DNA of 64,000 bases, from contig NZ_JAXIVS010000001.1 in assembly GCF_034259325.1 (NCBI RefSeq), positions 620,001 through 684,000 of the forward strand. The letters are read 5' to 3'. A program made the translations under genes and the position numbers. This document shows, one piece after another, positions 1-11,283 of this stretch. The notes below the pieces were generated by a model that saw only the letters and a list, made by a program, of their open reading frames with translations, was not told the origin of the DNA and ran no database searches. Source of the DNA: Hyalangium ruber. Its GTDB lineage: Bacteria > Myxococcota > Myxococcia > Myxococcales > Myxococcaceae. Each line of letters opens with the position of its first letter. Position 1 is the stretch's first letter.

Positions 1-370
1 TGTGGATCTTCGAGCGCAGGACGTTGTCCGGGGCGAAGACCTCTTCGACGTTCCGGCTGATCAGCAGGAACTCGATCATCTGGTTGATGACGTACTCGAT
101 GCCCTCGTCCCCCATCTTGAAGCCGCGAACGTCCGCCATCTCGCGCTTCACCTGGTTGAACTTGGAGTAGTCGTACCCGCGACGCTCCAGCGCCTCGCGC
201 GTCGCCTGGTTCACACGCTCCTCATTCGCCAGGTACTCGCGCATGATCGCCGACAGGTCCATCTCGGCATCCGCCACCCGCATCGGCTCCACCTCGATAT
301 CCCCGTCCTGCATCAACATCTGGATGCACTCGCGCGAGATGATCGGGATCACCTTCGGATAGAGCCTCAT
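1..370 (-). CDS. DUF507 family protein, 5' part (runs off the window edge)
   Basis: An open frame starts at an ATG on the complement of 368-370 and runs without a stop to base 1, so the C-terminal part is missing. The protein begins MRLYPKVIPIISRECIQML and contains an acidic, helical stretch around MREYLANEERVNQATREALE and a hydrophobic helix IEYVINQMIEFLLISRN. This pattern fits the DUF507 family, small soluble proteins of unknown function common in delta-proteobacteria; members are often about 90-180 residues and can occur as adjacent paralogues. A purine-rich GAGGGAG lies about 5 bases before the ATG and supports this start. The 140 bases between it and uvrC must hold its promoter. The family call is from recall and moderately sure. 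Confidence 0.75.
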   Translation of the reverse strand, partial: MRLYPKVIPIISRECIQMLMQDGDIEVEPMRVADAEMDLSAIMREYLANEERVNQATREALERRGYDYSKFNQVKREMADVRGFKMGDEGIEYVINQMIEFLLISRNVEEVFAPDNVLRSKIH

Positions 371-510
371 GTGTCGCTCCCTCACCCTCTTTTGCGTGCC
401 GTCGAACGCGATCGCTATAAAACAGCGTCGCGCCACGCCGCAATGAAAAACCCCTGGAACCTCATGGCTCCGGCGCACTTTTCGCACTGAATTTCCGAGC
501 GAAAAATTAA

Positions 511-2451
511 TCATGCCGAGCCGGCTGGCGACCCTCCTTCGGTGGATTTTTCATCGGAATCGGCGTCCGCGTCAGCCAACGACGCCTCGCGCACGGGGTC
601 TGCTTCCTCCTCCTCGGGATGTCCATGGAGGGCGGCATGGACCCGCTCGGCCACCGAGGGACCGACCACTTCGGCCAGCTCCTCGATCGTCGCATCCTGC
701 ACACGTTTGAGTGATCCGAAGTGACGCAGCAACAGCCTGCGACGCGTCTGGCCAACACCCGGGATGTCCTCCAGGGCGGAACGGATCCGGCTCTTGCGCA
801 GGTCCTTCGCCTGGTAGGTGATGGCGAAGCGGTGCGCCTCGTCCCGCATGCGGGTGAGCATGAAGATCTCCGCGGAGTTCTGCGGCAGGACGATGGGGTC
901 CTTCCGACCCAGGACGAAAAGGCGTTCAGGGCTGCGGGCGCTCTCTTCGTCCCGGTCGAACACTTCCTGATCGCGGCTCTTGGCCAGGCCGACGACGTCC
1001 ACCCCCTCCACGCCCAGGTCCTTCATGGCCGCGTGGGCGCTGGCGAGCTGGCCCTTGCCACCGTCGATGACCAACAGATCGGGCAGGTCCTTCTCCTCCA
1101 GGCCTCGTTTGAGCCGGCGGCTGAGCACCTCGTACATGCTGGCGAAGTCGTCCTGCTTCTCCAGGGTCTTGATCTTGTAGCGGCGGTAGCGCGACTTGTC
1201 CGTCTCACCGTCGGTGACGGCCACCTGTGAGGCGACGATGCTCGAGCCCTGGAAGTGCGAGATGTCGTAGCACTCCATGCGGCGCGGGAAGTTGCGCAGG
1301 TTGAGCTTCTGCTGGAGCCGGGAGAGCACCTGGTCCGTCTCGTCCTTGGTGCGCTTGCGCTCGATGAAGGCCTGCTCGGCGTTCTTGGCGGCCATGAGCA
1401 CCAGCTCGTGCTTCTCGCCGCGCTTGGGCACCAGCACGCGCACCTTCTGGCCCTTGCGCTCGGACAGGAGCGACTCCAGGGCCTCGAGGCTCTCGGGCTC
1501 CAGCGGCAGCAGCACCTCCTCGGGCACGAAGCTGCCCTGGTCGTAATAGAGGTTCACGAAGGAGGGCAGCAGCTCCTCGTCGGGGAACTCCTGGCTGCCG
1601 AAGGGGAAGGCCTGTCCGCCGTTGAGCCGGCCCTGCCGCACCCAGAGGACGTAGAAGAGGATCCGGTCGCCCTCGCGGTGGAAGGCGAACACGTCCTGAT
1701 CCTTGAAGTCGGTGGTGGCCACCTTCTGGCGCTCCAGGCTGCGCTCGATGGCCAGGAGCTGGTCGCGCAGGCGCGCGGCCTCCTCGAACTTCAGCTCGCC
1801 CGCCGCCCGCTTCATGCGGCCCTTGATGCCGTCCACCAGCTCGCCTGCCTTGCCCTCCAGGAACATCACCACCTCGTCCACGCTGCGGCGGTACTCCTCG
1901 GGAGCCACCGGGTAGACACAGGGCGCGGGGCAACGGCCGATCTGGTACAGCAGACAGGGCCGCTTGCGGTTGGCCAGCACGTGGTCCGTGCAGGTGCGCA
2001 GGTGGAAGTAGCGGTTGATCAACCGCAGCGTCTCGCGGATGGCGCCCGCGCTCGAGTACGGGCCGAAGTAGCGCGCTCCGTCCCGGTCGTACTTCCGCAC
2101 CACCTCCAGCCGAGGGTACGGGTGGGTCTTGTCGAGCCTCAAGGAGATGAACTGCTTGTCGTCCTTGAGCAACACGTTGAAGCGCGGCTTGTGCTTCTTG
2201 ATGAGCTCGTTCTCGAGGAGCAGCGCCTCCTTCTCGTTGTGGACGAGCACCGTCTCGATGTCGCCCAACATCGTGTCGAGCAGGGGGATGAAGAAGCGCG
2301 TGTCCCCGGTGCGATTGAAGTACGAGCGCACCCGGCTGCGCAGGTTCACGGCCTTGCCCACGTAGATGATCTGCCCCCGGCGGTCCTTCATCAGGTACAC
2401 GCCGGGCTCGGTGGGCAGTGCGTCGAGCTTCTCTTGAAGCTTGGCGTCCAT
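511..2451 (-). CDS. uvrC: UvrC, excinuclease ABC subunit C
   Basis: UvrC makes both incisions around a DNA lesion after UvrB has been loaded, in nucleotide excision repair. At 646 residues it has the usual length. In order: an N-terminal GIY-YIG nuclease domain (about residues 12-95, with GVYLMKD and IIYVGKA) for the 3' cut; cysteines in the [14 protein letters not shown] region; a UVR motif near 205-240 ([15 protein letters not shown]) that binds UvrB; an RNase H-like domain for the 5' cut ([21 protein letters not shown]); and a helix-hairpin-helix pair near 560-610 ([19 protein letters not shown]). The C-terminal tail is acidic and low-complexity. It starts 8 bases after the uvrB stop, so the two are clearly co-transcribed. 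Confidence 0.97.
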   Translation of the reverse strand: MDAKLQEKLDALPTEPGVYLMKDRRGQIIYVGKAVNLRSRVRSYFNRTGDTRFFIPLLDTMLGDIETVLVHNEKEALLLENELIKKHKPRFNVLLKDDKQFISLRLDKTHPYPRLEVVRKYDRDGARYFGPYSSAGAIRETLRLINRYFHLRTCTDHVLANRKRPCLLYQIGRCPAPCVYPVAPEEYRRSVDEVVMFLEGKAGELVDGIKGRMKRAAGELKFEEAARLRDQLLAIERSLERQKVATTDFKDQDVFAFHREGDRILFYVLWVRQGRLNGGQAFPFGSQEFPDEELLPSFVNLYYDQGSFVPEEVLLPLEPESLEALESLLSERKGQKVRVLVPKRGEKHELVLMAAKNAEQAFIERKRTKDETDQVLSRLQQKLNLRNFPRRMECYDISHFQGSSIVASQVAVTDGETDKSRYRRYKIKTLEKQDDFASMYEVLSRRLKRGLEEKDLPDLLVIDGGKGQLASAHAAMKDLGVEGVDVVGLAKSRDQEVFDRDEESARSPERLFVLGRKDPIVLPQNSAEIFMLTRMRDEAHRFAITYQAKDLRKSRIRSALEDIPGVGQTRRRLLLRHFGSLKRVQDATIEELAEVVGPSVAERVHAALHGHPEEEEADPVREASLADADADSDEKSTEGGSPAGSA

Positions 2452-2459
2452 GGATGTGC

Positions 2460-4559
<2,100 letters not shown>

Positions 4560-4637
4560 GACCGGGTGATTTAACACCGGGCCGCATGGCCGGCTGGTTC
4601 TTCCTGCACGCTTGCCCGCCAGCGGACGGAGGCGGGG

Positions 4638-6323
4638 CTACTTCGCCCCCCTTGCCTCCTGCTCCTGGACGGCCTTCAAGGCCTCTTGCCGGGGGAGTTC
4701 GAACTCGTCGCCCTTGTTCCAGCGGGGCATCTCCGGGGTCCGCGCCACATGCGCGCCCAGGAGGAAGAACAGGCGCACGTCCTCCACCGCACCGCTCAGC
4801 TCCCACTCCGGGGTCAGCTCATCGGAGGGCTGGTGGTAGCGGCGGACCTCGTACAGTTCGCGCTGCTGCTTGCCCCACCCTTCTGGCTTGCCGATGAAGT
4901 CCATGCCGCTGCCGAAGTACGCCGCCGGCACACCGCGCTTGGCGAAGGCGAACTGGTCCGAGCGGTAGAAGAACCCCCGGTCGGAGAGCGGGTCTGCCTT
5001 CACGACGCGGCCCTGCGCCTTCGCCAGCCCGGTGATGAGGGCATCCAGGCTGGACTTGCCCAGGCCGATGACCGTGACATCCCGCGTACGGCCATGGATG
5101 TTGGCCCCATCGATGTTGATGTTGGCGGCGATGCGGCCTGGAGGCATCGGCAGGTGCTCGGCGAGGTACTGCGAACCCAGCAGGCCCTGCTCCTCGGCGG
5201 CCACCGCGGCGAAGAGGATGGACCGACGGGGCGGCTGGGGCAGGGCCTGGAAGGCCCGGGCCACCGCGAGCATCGCCGCCACGCCGGAGGCATTGTCCAG
5301 GGCGCCGTTGTAGATGGCGTCCTCGCCCGGCTTCGCGTTGTCCCTCATCCCCAAATGGTCATGGTGCGCGGTGTAGAGGACGACTTCGCGCGACAGCCTG
5401 GGATCGCTTCCGGGCAACAGGCCCAGAACATTGGCGGTGGGCCGACGCCGCACCTGGTTCTGGAACTGCGTGGAGACCTTCACGCCCAGCGGCACCGGTC
5501 GGAACTCCCGCTTCTGCGCCGCGGCCCGAAGCGTGTCCAGGTTCTGCCCTCCCAGTTGGACGACGCGCCGGGTCGCCTCCTCCGTGGTCCATGCCTTCAC
5601 CTGGAGGCTCGAGCCCGAAGTGGCGGGCAGCTCGAATTGCTCCCCCGTCCACGAGGTCTGCACCACCTGCCAGGGATAGCCGGCGCTCGGCGTGGTGTGG
5701 AGGATGATGGCGCCAGCGGCGCCCACCTTCGCGGCCTGCTCGTACTTGTAGTCCCAACGCCCGTACCGAAGCCGCGTCCGGCCCGCGAAGAGGTTCGGAT
5801 CGTCCTCCGGATCGCTGTTGAGGATGAGGAGCGTCTTGCCCCGCAGGTCCATGCCCTTGAAGTCGTCCCAGCCGTACTCGGGGGCGACGATGCCGTAGCC
5901 CACGAAGACCAGCTCCGACTCCTGCAGCCGAACCTCGGAGTCCTGCACCCCGGCGACGGCGATGAACTCCTCGTGGAACTTCAGCTCGGCGCGTCCCGAC
6001 GGAGTGCTGAACGCCAGCGTCTCCGGGTGACCGTTGAGGCCCACGAGCTCGAAGGACTGGAGGTACGTCCCATCGGAGCCCGCCGGCTTCAACCCGAGCA
6101 CCTCGAACTGGGAGGCGATATACGTCTGCGCCAACGCATCCCCCCGCGTCCCCGGCCCTCGTCCTTCCAGGAGATCATGCGAGAGGAAGCGCACGTGCCC
6201 CCGAAGCACGTGCGCTTCGATGAGCTGTGCCGCCGTCTTCTCCGAGGAGGTGGTGAGCGGCACGCCCTGGGCCAACGCCGGAAAGCAGAGCAGGCAGAGG
6301 AGCAGAGCCCACGCGCGCATCAT
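4638..6323 (-). CDS. Secreted M28-family metallopeptidase (aminopeptidase with PA domain)
   Basis: Predicted zinc exopeptidase exported from the cytoplasm. The first 20 residues (MMRAWALLLCLLCFPALAQG) are a signal peptide ending in an ALA-like cleavage site. Residues of about 115-260 resemble a protease-associated (PA) insert. The catalytic domain follows, with the M28 pattern of two-metal ligands: the HxD-type YTAHHDHLG, the bridging Asp in GALDNASGVAAM, the Glu pair in AAEEQGLLGS, the Asp in NINIDGANIHG and a final His in RRYHQPSDE. It lies 7 bases after the cysS stop, so both are probably on one transcript, although a functional link is not obvious. The substrate cannot be read from the sequence. 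Confidence 0.9.
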   Translation of the reverse strand: MMRAWALLLCLLCFPALAQGVPLTTSSEKTAAQLIEAHVLRGHVRFLSHDLLEGRGPGTRGDALAQTYIASQFEVLGLKPAGSDGTYLQSFELVGLNGHPETLAFSTPSGRAELKFHEEFIAVAGVQDSEVRLQESELVFVGYGIVAPEYGWDDFKGMDLRGKTLLILNSDPEDDPNLFAGRTRLRYGRWDYKYEQAAKVGAAGAIILHTTPSAGYPWQVVQTSWTGEQFELPATSGSSLQVKAWTTEEATRRVVQLGGQNLDTLRAAAQKREFRPVPLGVKVSTQFQNQVRRRPTANVLGLLPGSDPRLSREVVLYTAHHDHLGMRDNAKPGEDAIYNGALDNASGVAAMLAVARAFQALPQPPRRSILFAAVAAEEQGLLGSQYLAEHLPMPPGRIAANINIDGANIHGRTRDVTVIGLGKSSLDALITGLAKAQGRVVKADPLSDRGFFYRSDQFAFAKRGVPAAYFGSGMDFIGKPEGWGKQQRELYEVRRYHQPSDELTPEWELSGAVEDVRLFFLLGAHVARTPEMPRWNKGDEFELPRQEALKAVQEQEARGAK

Positions 6324-6330
6324 GGGCGAA

Positions 6331-7827
6331 TCAGGCGGCCTCGGTGGCAGGGGCCGCCACCTTCCACGTGGTGCCAGCCGCCGTGTCCATGATCTCCACG
6401 CCCTTGGCCTTCAGCTCCGTGCGCAGCCGGTCCGCCTCCGCGAAGTTCTTCGCCTTACGGGCCTCGTTGCGCTCGGCGATCAGCCGATCCACCTCCGCCA
6501 CGTCGATGCCTCGCTCCCGCACCGCCCGCTCGCGCCGCCGAAGCAGCCACTGCGCCGGCTCATCCTCGAAGAGCCCCAGCACCCCCGACACCTTGCGCAC
6601 GTCCTCCCGCAGCGCCTGCAGCGTGCGGCCCACCAACGCCTTGTCCTTGACCGGTGGCTTGTCCGTCAGCTCGTTCATCAGCCCGAACAGGCCCGACAAC
6701 GCCGCGAGTCCGTTCGGAGCGTTGAAGTCGTCGTCCATCGCCGCCTCGAACTCCTTGAGGAAGCGACCCGGCTCGCCGTGCAGCGGCCCCTTGCCGAAGT
6801 CCTTGCCCGCCACGCGCTCGTCCACCTTGCGCAGCGTCTCGTAGAAGTACTCCATGCGGTACTCGGCATCCGCGATCGCCTTGTCCGCGAAGTTCAGCGG
6901 GTGCCGGTAGTGCGTCGACAGGAAGAAGAAGCGCAGCGCCTCCGCGTCCACCTTCGTCAGCGCGTCCCTCAGGCGCACCACGTTGCCGAGCGACTTCGAC
7001 ATCTTCGCGCCTTCGATGTCCAGGAAGCCGCAGTGCATCCAGTACTTCGAGAACTGCTTGCCGCTAGCGCCCTCGCTCTGGGCGATCTCGTTCTCGTGGT
7101 GGGGGAAGATCAGATCCAGCGCGCCCCCGTGGATGTCGAACGACTCGCCCAGGTACCGCGCGCTCATCGCCGAGCACTCGATGTGCCAGCCCGGTCGCCC
7201 CTTGCCCCACGGGCTGTCCCACGACGGCTCTCCCGGCTTGGCCGCCTTCCAAAGCGCGAAGTCCAGCGGCTCGCGCTTCTGGTCGCCGGGATGCACTCGC
7301 TCGCCCGCCCTCAAGTCATCCAGGTTGCGCTTGGACAGCTTCGCGTAGTCCGGATAGCGGCTCACCGCGAAGTACACGTCCCCCTGGGACTCGTACGCCA
7401 CGCCCTTGTCCACCAGCTTCTGGATGATGGAGATGATCTCCGGGATGTGGTCGCTCACCTTCGGCGAGACGTCCGGCTCCACCATGTGCAGCGCCCGCGC
7501 GTCCTCCCGGAACGCCTCCACGAAGCGGGACGCCAGCGCCACCGGCTCCTCCCCCGTCTCGTGCGCCGCCTTGATGATCTTGTCGTCGACGTCCGTGTAG
7601 TTGCGCACGTACGTCACCCGGAAGCCCCGATACCTCAGATACCTCACCACCACATCGAAGGAGGTGAAGGTGCGAGCATTCCCGATATGTATGTAACTGT
7701 AGACCGTGGGACCGCAGACATAGACGCGAACAGCACCCGGTTCGGTGGGCTCCAGGGGCTCTTTCTGCATCGTCAGCGTGTTGAAGAGCGTGATCGACGG
7801 CTGCGCCAAGGCGAGGGTTCCTCTCAT
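6331..7827 (-). CDS. cysS: Cysteinyl-tRNA synthetase
   Basis: Charges tRNA-Cys with cysteine in the cytoplasm. The 498-residue product is of normal length for a class I CysRS. The ATP-binding HIGH signature is present as YIHIGNAR after the zinc-ligand Cys of VYVCGPTVYSY, about residue 40. Further zinc ligands are in HIECSAM and FPHHENEIAQSE. The second signature AKMSKSLGN is intact. A DALR-type anticodon-binding helical region follows. The ATG at 7827 gives a short leader before the conserved LFNTLT start; the alternative ATG of MQKEP would cut into conserved sequence. The upstream neighbour is divergent, so the promoter lies in 7828-7892. Confidence 0.96.
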   Translation of the reverse strand: MRGTLALAQPSITLFNTLTMQKEPLEPTEPGAVRVYVCGPTVYSYIHIGNARTFTSFDVVVRYLRYRGFRVTYVRNYTDVDDKIIKAAHETGEEPVALASRFVEAFREDARALHMVEPDVSPKVSDHIPEIISIIQKLVDKGVAYESQGDVYFAVSRYPDYAKLSKRNLDDLRAGERVHPGDQKREPLDFALWKAAKPGEPSWDSPWGKGRPGWHIECSAMSARYLGESFDIHGGALDLIFPHHENEIAQSEGASGKQFSKYWMHCGFLDIEGAKMSKSLGNVVRLRDALTKVDAEALRFFFLSTHYRHPLNFADKAIADAEYRMEYFYETLRKVDERVAGKDFGKGPLHGEPGRFLKEFEAAMDDDFNAPNGLAALSGLFGLMNELTDKPPVKDKALVGRTLQALREDVRKVSGVLGLFEDEPAQWLLRRRERAVRERGIDVAEVDRLIAERNEARKAKNFAEADRLRTELKAKGVEIMDTAAGTTWKVAAPATEAA

Positions 7828-7892
7828 CAGTCAACGGACGGCAACAACTCTAGGCTCCTGAAGGTGGCACAGTCAGCCACCAATCTGGGAGA

Positions 7893-9266
7893 ATGGTTCT
7901 TGGAATGGCCCCCTCCAACCCCAAGCGACCGCCTCGCCCTCCCCGCCCTCCGGGTGCGCCGTCGCCCAAGAAGCAGGAGGTGGAGCTGCCATTCGACGAC
8001 GACGAGGTGGCGCCGCTGCAGGAGGATGATCCGCGTCCGCAGCGCGTGCCCCAGTTCCCCGCGGGCCCTCGCCGGTCCGCTCGCCGCGCGGGCGCTGGGC
8101 GGGATGCCCGGGGGGACCGCGAGCTCTCCACCCGGTTCGATGCCAACGAGTACTCGGATCCCGGCCACTCGCCCGCCTTCCTCTATGTGGAGCGCGGCCC
8201 CGGCCTGGGCCAGCTCATCCCGGTCAAGCAGGGGCCGCTCGTCATCGGTCGCGCGTCGGCGTGTGACTTGCGCCTCCAGCACCCGTCCATCAGCCGCCGC
8301 CATGCGCAGCTCATGCGGCAGGGCGAGCGCTTCGTGCTCCGGGATCTGGGCAGCCAGAACGGCACGTTCGTCAACCGGGTGAAGCTCACCGGAGATACCG
8401 ATATCCGCGTCGGGGATGAGATCTCCCTGGGAAACGCTCTGATGAAGCTGCGGGGGCCGGGCAGCTCGTCGGACAAGGTGCCGCTGACCGCGCTGCCGGT
8501 CCACAAGAAGCCCGCGCGCATGGCCATGAGCCTCACGCGCGTGGCGCTCGTGGCGGCCGCCGTGGGCTCGGCGGTGGCGGCCCTGCTCACCCTCGCCTTC
8601 CTGAAGATCACCTCTCCGGAATCGGAGGGCACTGCTTCCACGGACAGTGCGTCGGGCGCTTACGTCCCGCCCCCCTCCGCCACGGAGGAAGAGCGCGCGG
8701 CGAGTGCGACCGAAGAAGAATCTCGCGCCGCCAGGCCGATCGTACCGCCTTCCAGCGCCAAGGCCTCGGGCCCCCGCGCCTCGTCGATCAGCGCGAAGTC
8801 CGCCGCCTCCCGGAAGGAGTCGGGTTCCCGCTCCAGCGCCCAGGGCACCAAGTCCTCCGCTGGAGAGGAGCGCGCGGACGTCATCTCCCTCTATGAGAAG
8901 GGAGACGTGGCCACGGCGCTGAGCCTTGCCCGGAGCGCCCAGCTCGAGTCACTCGCCTCGCGCATCACCGACTTCCAGAGCGCGCAGGAGGCGGGCCAGA
9001 AGGCCCTCAACGCTCGGGACACCGCCAGCGCCCTGCGGCACCTCTCCGCCGCCCTCGCCGTGGATCAGGAGCTGTCCCAGGGCTGGAGCGTCCAGGGTCG
9101 CAAGCTCCGCAAGCAACTGGGCCACCTCCACACCCTGACGGGGGTGGACCAGCAGAAAGCCGGGGACACGGGCGCCGCCCGAGAGTCGTTCAAGACGGCG
9201 CTGAAGTACGACCCGTCCAACGCGCGAGCCAAAAAGGAGCTTCAGCAGCTCGGCGGGCAACCGTAG
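7893..9266 (+). CDS. FHA domain protein with transmembrane segment and C-terminal TPR-like repeats
   Basis: Predicted membrane-anchored phosphothreonine-reading protein. A Pro/Lys-rich and acidic N terminus (about 90 residues, probably disordered) precedes a canonical FHA domain near residues 100-180, with the signature pieces GPLVIGRASACDLRL, SISRRHAQL and LGSQNGTFVN. A single hydrophobic segment follows (VALVAAAVGSAVAALLTLAF), then a Ser/Ala/Glu-rich linker, then helical repeats resembling TPRs to the end (LNARDTASALRHLSAALAVD, GDTGAARESFKTALKYDPSN). The start is uncertain: GGGAG at 7887-7891 is only 1 base from this ATG but 13 from the next in-frame ATG at 7905. FHA proteins usually act with Ser/Thr kinases such as the one at 57.5 kb, but no partner is encoded next to it. 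Confidence 0.85.
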   Translation: MVLGMAPSNPKRPPRPPRPPGAPSPKKQEVELPFDDDEVAPLQEDDPRPQRVPQFPAGPRRSARRAGAGRDARGDRELSTRFDANEYSDPGHSPAFLYVERGPGLGQLIPVKQGPLVIGRASACDLRLQHPSISRRHAQLMRQGERFVLRDLGSQNGTFVNRVKLTGDTDIRVGDEISLGNALMKLRGPGSSSDKVPLTALPVHKKPARMAMSLTRVALVAAAVGSAVAALLTLAFLKITSPESEGTASTDSASGAYVPPPSATEEERAASATEEESRAARPIVPPSSAKASGPRASSISAKSAASRKESGSRSSAQGTKSSAGEERADVISLYEKGDVATALSLARSAQLESLASRITDFQSAQEAGQKALNARDTASALRHLSAALAVDQELSQGWSVQGRKLRKQLGHLHTLTGVDQQKAGDTGAARESFKTALKYDPSNARAKKELQQLGGQP

Positions 9267-9448
9267 CTCCCGGGGAATGAAGCTTCGCGACCCACTGTCC
9301 AGGTTCGGGGTCGCCGGCCTCCTTTCGGCCGAGGCATCGTGGTACGACCCCTGCGTCACTGAACAGAGGATGGCAGCGGCGGGCATGGGCCCTGCGCGGG
9401 TCCAGGCTCCAGCGGTGGCATCCTCGGTGGCGTGAGAGCGGGTGGACG

Positions 9449-9640
9449 TTGTCGCAAGCAACGAAGGCGAAGTTCCTGGAGGCTGGGCCCTTTCATCAAA
9501 ATCTCAAGGCGCGGCTCGAAGAGACCTGTCAGGAGCTCGGCGTACGCTACCGGACGCGGCACAGCGTGGGCGCGGCACTGAAGAGTCAGGTGCGCTGGCT
9601 CAAGCGGATGGGGCAACCTGCCCTCGGAGGTGTGGCTTGA
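9449..9640 (+). CDS. Small hypothetical protein, TTG start
   Basis: A 63-residue basic protein starting at TTG (MSQATKAKFLEAGPFHQNLK with TTG read as Met). It is predicted helical and rich in Lys/Arg, and I do not recognise the family. Support is indirect: its TGA stop overlaps the TTG start of the next gene (TTGA), and the next gene has a perfect GGAGG inside this frame, the arrangement of a translationally coupled pair. The reading frame has no ATG start; a GTG seven bases upstream is in the frame of the next gene instead. The 182 bases between the FHA gene and this start hold nothing I can identify beyond its presumed promoter. Confidence 0.45.
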   Translation: MSQATKAKFLEAGPFHQNLKARLEETCQELGVRYRTRHSVGAALKSQVRWLKRMGQPALGGVA

Positions 9641-10011
9641 GCGACGAGACCCCGGAGAAGATTCGCTTCGGACGTTCGCAGAAGTTCCGGCTCTCCCAGA
9701 AGGGCACCGAGGCCGTGACGGAGTACAAGCTCATGCTCGAGAAGGCCCGCTCGGGCTCGGGGCGTGCCCAGTTCGACGCGGCTCGCGCCGCGTGGGGAGT
9801 CCCTTTCAACCTCACCGCCGAGGATGGGCTCTTCCTCGTGGAGTTCAGCGAGGGAGATCGGACGCTCCCGGAAGCTACACGCAACCTCGACGGCTGCGGC
9901 ACCACAGCCAAGGAGGTCAAAGCGGCCGTCGAGCGGCTGCTGGCGTGCGGCATGCTCGAGGCGGTCGTCGCCCCGCCCCCTCCCGTCGCGCCTCCCCGCC
10001 GTTACTGGTGA
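9637..10011 (+). CDS. Hypothetical protein, TTG start coupled to the preceding small gene
   Basis: A 124-residue soluble protein beginning SDETPEKIRFGRSQKFRLSQ after a TTG start. GGAGG at 9626-9630 sits 6 bases before the TTG, which decides this start over the longer in-frame GTG at 9442. The C-terminal half looks like a winged-helix fold by eye (LPEATRNLDGCGTTAKEVKA then AVERLLACGMLEAV), ending in a Pro-rich tail, which makes a DNA-binding or regulatory role possible but unproven. Its stop overlaps the 3' end of the convergent membrane-protein gene by 10 bases. I do not recognise a named family. Confidence 0.65.
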   Translation: MSDETPEKIRFGRSQKFRLSQKGTEAVTEYKLMLEKARSGSGRAQFDAARAAWGVPFNLTAEDGLFLVEFSEGDRTLPEATRNLDGCGTTAKEVKAAVERLLACGMLEAVVAPPPPVAPPRRYW

Positions 10012-10673
10012 GGGCCGCGCTGGCGACGAGAGGCCACCTGGCGTAGGCCTCGGGCAAGGAACAGCCCATTGGCGCCGATGAAGAGCACCAGGACCAGCGC
10101 CACCAGCACCCGCCCCCAGTCCTCCCACGGCCGCTGCCCTTCGATGACGATCCACAGCCGCCCCGCCACCGGCTGCACCTCGCCCTTCGAGCGCAGCAGC
10201 GCGAACGCCTCCTGGTAGCGCGGCGAATCCTCCTCCACCAGGAGCCTCCCCCGCACCGCGAAGGGCCGTTGATCCGGCTGCGGCGGGGGCTTGCCCTGCA
10301 CCCAGTCCTCCCCCGGCAGCACCGGGCGGCGCACCACGAACGGGGACTCCTTGAGCCCCACCAGCACGTAGATGGCGCTCCCATCCCGCTCGTAGGCGCC
10401 GTGCGTGGTGGGGATGCCGTGGAGTTGGGCGTAACGGTTGGAGACCAGCGCCTCGTAGCGATAGTCCCCCTCCGCCCCCAGCGACAGCGGCGTGCGCGGC
10501 GTGAAGAAGTAGAGCAGCTCGAGCCGCTGCATCCACAAGAGCGCCACGCTCACCCCGATGGCCACCAGCGCCACCGGCAGCTTCACCGGGCTGCGCGAGC
10601 GCCGGGCCTGCCGGGCCTCCAGCTCCGCGATGCGCTGCTCCCGCTCCTCCCGAATGCGCTGTTCTTCGGACAT
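10002..10673 (-). CDS. Hypothetical two-pass membrane protein
   Basis: A 223-residue protein with a charged N-terminal coiled-coil-like stretch (RIREEREQRIAELEARQARR), a membrane segment near residues 33-50 (LPVALVAIGVSVALLWMQRL), a soluble central domain of about 130 residues presumably outside the inner membrane, and a second membrane segment near 185-205 (VLVALVLVLFIGANGLFLAR). No known domain is recognised. The start is unusual: the ATG lies one base after the U-tract of the cdnL terminator, and the only Shine-Dalgarno-like sequence is the GGGG in the 3' arm of that hairpin, 7 bases upstream. The gene follows cdnL in the same direction. Confidence 0.7.
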   Translation of the reverse strand: MSEEQRIREEREQRIAELEARQARRSRSPVKLPVALVAIGVSVALLWMQRLELLYFFTPRTPLSLGAEGDYRYEALVSNRYAQLHGIPTTHGAYERDGSAIYVLVGLKESPFVVRRPVLPGEDWVQGKPPPQPDQRPFAVRGRLLVEEDSPRYQEAFALLRSKGEVQPVAGRLWIVIEGQRPWEDWGRVLVALVLVLFIGANGLFLARGLRQVASRRQRGPHQ

Positions 10674-10674
10674 G

Positions 10675-10709
10675 AAAAAGCCCCGGGTTCCTCGAGGGGA
10701 GCCCGGGGC
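10675..10709 (-). terminator. Rho-independent terminator of cdnL
   Basis: On the minus strand an 8-bp stem (GCCCCGGG, complement of 10702-10709, with its partner at 10680-10687) is followed directly by TTTTT (complement of 10675-10679). It lies about 30 bases after the cdnL stop. The U-tract ends one base before the ATG of the next gene, so the 3' arm of the hairpin may also serve as that gene's ribosome-binding site. Confidence 0.8.
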
Positions 10710-10737
10710 GGAGCATGCGCCAGCGGCGCGGTGCGTG

Positions 10738-11235
10738 CTAGGCGGCGATGTTGAAGATCTTCTTCAGGTCCGACTCGATCTCTTCCTCGGAGCAGTCCTT
10801 GGCCAGCGACAGCTCCTTGATGAGCAGCGAGCGCGCCGTGTCCAGCATCTTGCGCTCACCGAACGAGAGGTCCTTGTCGCCCTTCAGGAGGTAGAGGTCA
10901 CGCAGCACCTCGGCGATCTCGAAGACGGAGCCCGTCTTGATCTTCTCCATGTACTCCCGGTAGCGACGGTTCCACGTGGTGGAGTCGACCGAGATGTCCT
11001 TCTCCTTGAGGATGGAGTAGACCTGCTTGACGTCCTCCTCGCTGATGATCTCGCGAAGGCCAACCGAGCCGACCTTGTTGATTGGGATCATGATCCGCAT
11101 CCCGTTCTCCAGGATGCGCAGCACATAGAAGGACTGGCGCTGCCCGGCCACCTCGGTGTGCTCGATGCCCATCACCTCGCCTACACCCTGTCCGGGGTAA
11201 ACCGCCTTGTCACCAGTCTTGAAGCTGGTCTGCAC
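10738..11235 (-). CDS. cdnL: CdnL, CarD-family RNA polymerase-binding transcription factor
   Basis: CdnL binds the RNA polymerase beta subunit and stabilises open complexes at rRNA and other housekeeping promoters; in Myxococcus xanthus it is essential and distinct from the larger CarD. The 165-residue product matches CdnL in length and layout: an N-terminal Tudor-like RNA-polymerase-interacting domain (about 1-65, starting MQTSFKTGDKAVYPGQGVGE) and a helical C-terminal domain that contacts promoter DNA (WNRRYREYMEKIKTGS, EIAEVLRDLYLLKGDKDLSF). There is no HMGA-like tail, which argues against CarD itself. The start is GTG with AAGGAGG 8 bases upstream. It ends in a strong terminator. Confidence 0.95.
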   Translation of the reverse strand: MQTSFKTGDKAVYPGQGVGEVMGIEHTEVAGQRQSFYVLRILENGMRIMIPINKVGSVGLREIISEEDVKQVYSILKEKDISVDSTTWNRRYREYMEKIKTGSVFEIAEVLRDLYLLKGDKDLSFGERKMLDTARSLLIKELSLAKDCSEEEIESDLKKIFNIAA

Positions 11236-11283
11236 TCGTTACCGCCTCCTTGAATGATCCGGCTCCGGCCACGAAGCACGGCA

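Noticed and set aside
9277-9435. Short ATG frame between the FHA gene and the small TTG-started gene
   Set aside because: 52 codons, no ribosome-binding site of note, no recognisable protein character and no coupling to neighbours.
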